DNA of 64,000 bases from Halarcobacter sp. (GTDB lineage Bacteria > Campylobacterota > Campylobacteria > Campylobacterales > Arcobacteraceae): contig NZ_OY780939.1 in the NCBI RefSeq assembly GCF_963675975.1, positions 2,666,001 through 2,730,000 on the forward strand. Direction: 5' to 3'. A model generated the notes under the pieces. That model saw only the letters and a list, made by a program, of their open reading frames with translations. It was not told the DNA's origin and made no database searches. Shown here piece after piece: positions 62,001 through 64,000 of this stretch. The position numbers and the translations under genes are program-made. Each line of letters begins with the position of its first letter. Positions within the stretch are counted from its first letter, which is position 1.

Positions 62001-64000
62001 TAGAATTACCATTTTTATCTACAAGTTGAAGAGTATGAGTAAGATCATTTCCTTCAATTTGTTCATCATTATGTATTATCTTCACATAAACACTATCTTC
62101 AATTGTTGATGTAACCATTTTATTAGCATCATCTACAATAGGTGTTTCATAAGAAGTTCCTTGTGGATTAGAAATTGTTACAGTAAAGTTTTCATTCACT
62201 TCTCCACTAGTGTCAATATTTGTTTTTACACTAAATATTTCACCTATATTAGCATCAGTTTTTGTATTAACATAATCATATCCAACTGTAGCGTCACTAT
62301 CAGAAGTATCACTTGTAATTCCATAGGTTAAATCAACTTTTCCATCTTGAATTGATAGTGGTTTACCTTCACTATCGATAGCAACTGGAATATAATATAA
62401 ATTTCCACCTTCAGAAGTAATATTTGTATTTGTAATTATAAGTTTTCCATCTGCATCTGTAATATCTTCTATTGTTGTTGTTTCTGATGGTACTGCTACA
62501 AGTACAATTTTTACAGAATCAGTATCAGATTCTGTATTAGGAGTAGTATTATCATAAATTGTCGTATCAACATCTTTATAATTACCATCTTTATCTCCTA
62601 TCTTAATATTTTCAAACTCACTTGTATTTTCAACATCAGTAATTTCTAAATTATATACCTCTGCATTGTCTTTGTATATATCATCGATTGTATCAACTGT
62701 AAATGTATTTGATGAACTATCTACAGGAATTGTTACAGTAACAGTATCACTTTCTTTATATTCAGTATCTCCATCTTCAGTTGTATCATTAGTAAAAGTT
62801 ACTGTAACATCTGTTTCTTTTGTTACAACAACAGGATTACCATCTTTATCTACAAGTTTTACTGTATAATCTGTAGTAGTATCACCCTCTTTAACACTTG
62901 ATGGTCCTTCAATAATAACATATATAGTATCATCTTGGTCATATGAACCATTTGTCGGTTCATCAGGTTCTGTACTTGTATCCAGTTCATCTATTTTTGA
63001 AGGATTATCAGTAATAGTTGTAGTTACACTAGAATTACTTATAGTTGTTCTACCATATTGACTATCTTCTGCTGCTACAAAATTTGTAATTTTTACAGTA
63101 AGAACTTCTCCGTTATCTGATAAATAATCATCAAGTGCATCTATTGATACTACAGTACCTAAAGTGATAGATGTAATTTTATCTTGTGGTTTATAATCAT
63201 TTGTACCTTCCAATGCATCCACTTCTGTGTTTCTTGTAGCTGTACCATCTGAAAAAGTAAAATCAACTGTTCCCTCTTGAATATCAAGCTTAGAATTATC
63301 ATTAAAAACAGTAGTATTTGGTTTAAAAGCAAGTGCTACATAGTAAGCATTGCCACCTTCTGGAGCACTATTTACTTCAATATAATTTCCATTTGTATCT
63401 TTAAGTGGATTACCATTTTCATCAGCTGCAACAATTTTTATTATTGTTCTTGGAATAACTGGCTGTTCTGGTTCTTCTGGCTCAGGCTCAGGCTCTGGTG
63501 TTGGTTCTTCTGGTTCTTCTGGTTCTTCTGGTTCTTCTGGTTCTTCTGGTTCTTCTGGTTCTTCTGGTTCTTCTGGTTCTTCTGGCTCAGGCTCTGGTGT
63601 TGGTTCTTCTGGCTCTTCTGGTTCTGGCTCTGGTGTTGGCTCTTCTGGTTCTTCCGGCTCTTCTGGCTCAGGTTCAGGTGTTGGCTCTTCTGGCTCTGGA
63701 ACATAAGTAGGTGGTGGTGTTGGAGTAGTAGGCTCTTCTGGAGTAACTTCATCTTCTCTTAATTCTGAAGATGGTCTATCTGGAGTAGATGGAGTTGTAG
63801 GAGTCGTAGATGTTGTTTGATCAAATGGATTTGACGGATCATCATTTGTTTCAAAACTTAATCTCTCTTCTGATTCATTTTTAAACATCTCTCTATCAAT
63901 AAAAATTTGTGTTCTTGCTCTAAATGTAGCATCTCTTAAATCACTAGCAACATTTGTTGCATCTCCATCTCTTGCTTGGAATTGTGCCTCTCCTGTTGTT
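56008..64000 (-). CDS. Giant LapA-like repeat adhesin, N-terminus beyond the window
   Basis: The frame is open from the right edge (64000) to TAA 56008, at least 2663 residues. It does not begin at the internal Met 63888: upstream codons encode TGEAQFQARDGDATNVASDL, which belongs to the N-terminal part of such adhesins. A Pro/Glu-rich spacer (EEP repeats) follows. Next are several Calx-beta-like modules (e.g. ISDNDESYILTITD, LSDNGEVLTVKITN), then cadherin/VCBS-like modules. The C-terminal region has LDFDKIDDIT and LSLEDVLNMTDSSN, typical of type I secretion substrates. The secretion genes and the LapG cut site would lie outside the window. Confidence 0.9.
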   Translation of the reverse strand, partial: TTGEAQFQARDGDATNVASDLRDATFRARTQIFIDREMFKNESEERLSFETNDDPSNPFDQTTSTTPTTPSTPDRPSSELREDEVTPEEPTTPTPPPTYVPEPEEPTPEPEPEEPEEPEEPTPEPEPEEPEEPTPEPEPEEPEEPEEPEEPEEPEEPEEPEEPEEPTPEPEPEPEEPEQPVIPRTIIKIVAADENGNPLKDTNGNYIEVNSAPEGGNAYYVALAFKPNTTVFNDNSKLDIQEGTVDFTFSDGTATRNTEVDALEGTNDYKPQDKITSITLGTVVSIDALDDYLSDNGEVLTVKITNFVAAEDSQYGRTTISNSSVTTTITDNPSKIDELDTSTEPDEPTNGSYDQDDTIYVIIEGPSSVKEGDTTTDYTVKLVDKDGNPVVVTKETDVTVTFTNDTTEDGDTEYKESDTVTVTIPVDSSSNTFTVDTIDDIYKDNAEVYNLEITDVENTSEFENIKIGDKDGNYKDVDTTIYDNTTPNTESDTDSVKIVLVAVPSETTTIEDITDADGKLIITNTNITSEGGNLYYIPVAIDSEGKPLSIQDGKVDLTYGITSDTSDSDATVGYDYVNTKTDANIGEIFSVKTNIDTSGEVNENFTVTISNPQGTSYETPIVDDANKMVTSTIEDSVYVKIIHNDEQIEGNDLTHTLQLVDKNGNSIDVNIPTGEKLTVTLTYSSDETENADYSTSHTQNGTVTVEFSNTTNSITITNSTIDDFISDNDESYILTITDFIQSSGNPYDILGIDTQDSVTGNILDGVILGNPTNAQVDEDDFVVTNPNTKIEATESLGIQKPNNPDNNYTLSFDENTTKVYQGDFTSTTDYGLGNLKAGGQTVNYQTIGNKIIGYVGSDVGNGVVADSDKVFEIVLNKNSDISNGTTTKDSYTYTQYKNIDHPIAGDSSNSINDDDLTFEFGFKITDQGQTSDTVKFKVKVNDSLPYNETRNVEVNEDNSLDIVISPENFKDGEIQVRVNGDGTTYTTLNTTDTQTIRVTDPNDSNIEIGTLTNNGDGTVTFTPNADYSNYSAKPWFEYAVSDFDGDTAAGRVNIDVKPVADAPSIPVSDVLSYEDASTYTDSKTGNNAEGGNKIPLDLKAPTLSKDSDKDYTSIDDGVEQTGSTDQNSNNTGDNPERNGEITLTFTNGNSVTGANVFKADGTNLATINSTNQELKIVMVQTSGGTDIDYTYHHGDITASNPSGTNVLYLTKTEYEGLQIQHAEDNDTDIDINISVTSYEVDDSDKPLDTNTYGSQVENETTESMTVKINPVTDTFTLNWDGTTNSQVDSVDTVTKTIVFNDIVENNSNPQSGTVSETSLDLKALLTATSGTSNVGNTDSIFDLDGSEERSYTISLTEQDGKSLPDFIYITIGNKTDVKVYKDVNDEYTLTFDKNDNKVADPDFSMKFPDYWSGKVSGTITLSSIDKGVDSTDIAGIEESDSVNFEVTVTPTPNLATIKVEQSVGFEDAGRSNGNSSDSPSDTIDDIANAIPLNIKVSSDDEDGSESFNVKIADIPTDAKIYYGGVEQPISSNEITINNFDNDTPLVIIPVYNDDADFTLKVDVQTQDGLGNTSAWQTKDIDVVVKNIADAPVGTTLNSDISISEDSQLNLKDIYLDSTALDALDSTEELTVKIELTAGFIIDSGSPYYIENDQYVVKASDIKDGKIKINLPENFSGDASFDLTYVTTEKAGEGDSKTHNTQTVNFFVDPIADDLSVSTSSTIYEDVDGGSNKINITPNLTDNDGNGVETIDAVKILASDLPLGFKLYADSNMATELTTTDISGTDYYILTQAQWENGIYTKNTTTHDADSSDNFDLTVTYTVTDTNGIKTDTKDFTHTHTVNVQAVTDAPSLVVDSINPNSGDVSISGSTVTVNQENSEFTVTVTTSSADQDSSETVQEIVISGVPMGVSIEGATYYGYSGSQHNGIWVISNPTDNSLDLDGALESIKFIVNQGANFENRDITITTYTQDINAEVKSASQTITIEKNYTPGTEPGTPPLFDLSAISAIIYEDNNDGTNDVIYNLGKSIDVINSGGTSNSGGYAVTISGFPTGAVVSGYSYSYEQNGETFYVVAGNGNEADIEAALSNVIVTPPNDMNTGGDKDGQMTFTATISTYDGGTFREGTEILNYVENIIPVTDKMTIDISANNIDEDDTTPLTITLSNPNDGSKTELVGNSMTIKITETWVDVSTGGGLKGTLTDTSGKYNIVDNNDGTFTVTPIDVADNFVVDTPISGLVYTPASNRDGNVNFEVSVKNIETGSSVTLDSSEIKTISVTPVIDVELNAQVVTAVGTEDVSQEGLANPVKLEITAGTFEDGSETLGNIILDEVPNNFTVWYIDNGSLVMATNIGTTTGTAFDLTPNISGDNDVSRNKWLIPASSDGNLPEIYVNAPENWSGEFDFKAKFTVSEENLATSEALEVNVTGKIDAVADDITIDPTMTFGEAFSWVDLNLNANMQDVDGSETMSLELIGLNESAQFRLENGTDLSSNTSWNGTSWTIEGITFDEINNIQLSHDESVNNVNVNVWTQEIDKNGNSFTPEVISNQVSSSFELNLSEVSGTFKLEEGMSLDFDKIDDITSAKNLNEIDLSAAGANDLLNLSLEDVLNMTDSSNELKISGTNEDEVQLKGNWTTSTVEAGYDIYINSDDSSVKVKVQTDISDGITS
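63503..63583 (-). repeat. Nine perfect 9-bp tandem repeats in the adhesin
   Basis: GGTTCTTCT (coding strand AGAAGAACC, read as Glu-Glu-Pro) occurs nine times in a row, with imperfect EP/EEP units on both sides (about 63460-63760). Unit length is a multiple of three, so slippage would change length but not the frame. Confidence 0.9.

Noticed and set aside
63277-63762. Open frames on the other strands of the Glu/Pro-rich region
   Set aside because: They are by-products of the 9-bp repeats and give low-complexity Leu/Val or Phe/Trp strings.
56008-63888. Adhesin gene starting at the internal Met codon 63888
   Set aside because: The frame stays open to the window edge with protein-like sequence, and no RBS precedes that codon.

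Overview
The window is AT-rich, gene-dense bacterial DNA that looks like a chromosome of the Campylobacterota, most likely an Arcobacter-type organism. The basis is codon and base composition, the HQWRQPLNAI-type histidine kinase, the globin, NhaD and NadB types, and frequent TTG/GTG starts in tightly packed operons. No rRNA or tRNA gene was seen. The window is cut at both ends: a sugar dehydrogenase runs off the left edge and a giant adhesin runs off the right edge.

Layout. 0-9 kb: a PQQ-type sugar dehydrogenase, an IclR regulator beside a perfect palindrome, a PfpI-type protein, two tandem paralogous hydrolases, a YitT membrane protein, PhzF, GrpB, a truncated globin, a cold-shock protein and two GNAT acetyltransferases. 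A 141-bp pseudogene scar at 5.4 kb fuses the start of a hydrolase to the end of a 2-hydroxyacid dehydrogenase. 9-17 kb: a long minus-strand operon (RhlE-like helicase, HrpB helicase, 2-hydroxyacid dehydrogenase, EamA exporter, small-molecule kinase, HAD protein, pentapeptide protein). 17-23 kb: a flavocytochrome-like reductase, a divergent regulator pair, an EamA exporter, FkbM methyltransferase with a DUF1853 protein, and an RluE-type pseudouridine synthase.

23-36.4 kb is an accessory region. It begins with a HipBA-type pair whose hipA stop codon lies inside the 8-bp target duplication of a complete IS256-family element (1348 bp). Next come an ankyrin protein and a DUF2157/DUF4824-like membrane pair. 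The most interesting part, 30.4-35.3 kb, has the layout of a decayed integron. Four attC-like sites share one orientation. Two complete cassettes are proven by matching 10-bp ends. Cassette genes encode a PLD-type nuclease-like protein, an unrecognised protein, a monooxygenase-fold protein, a cyclophilin-like protein and a broken zinc-ribbon protein. A frameshifted AAA ATPase is at the proximal end, and a 13-codon remnant resembling an integron integrase start is divergent from the array. The region ends at a duplicated 29-bp guaA 3' end, a typical landing site of integrative elements.

36-49 kb is housekeeping: guaA, nhaD, nadB with a tiny lipoprotein gene overlapping its start, a YgjP-like metalloprotease, an aspartate aminotransferase, a CDF transporter, a Uup-type ABC-F ATPase, a YqeY protein, a diguanylate cyclase and a NagZ-like enzyme. 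49-64 kb looks like a cyclic-di-GMP and adhesion region: a PhnD-like binding protein with a histidine kinase, a Cache-GGDEF cyclase, and a LapD/LapG/large-adhesin set. In the last, LapD would sense c-di-GMP and restrain the LapG protease, which would otherwise release the adhesin from the cell surface.
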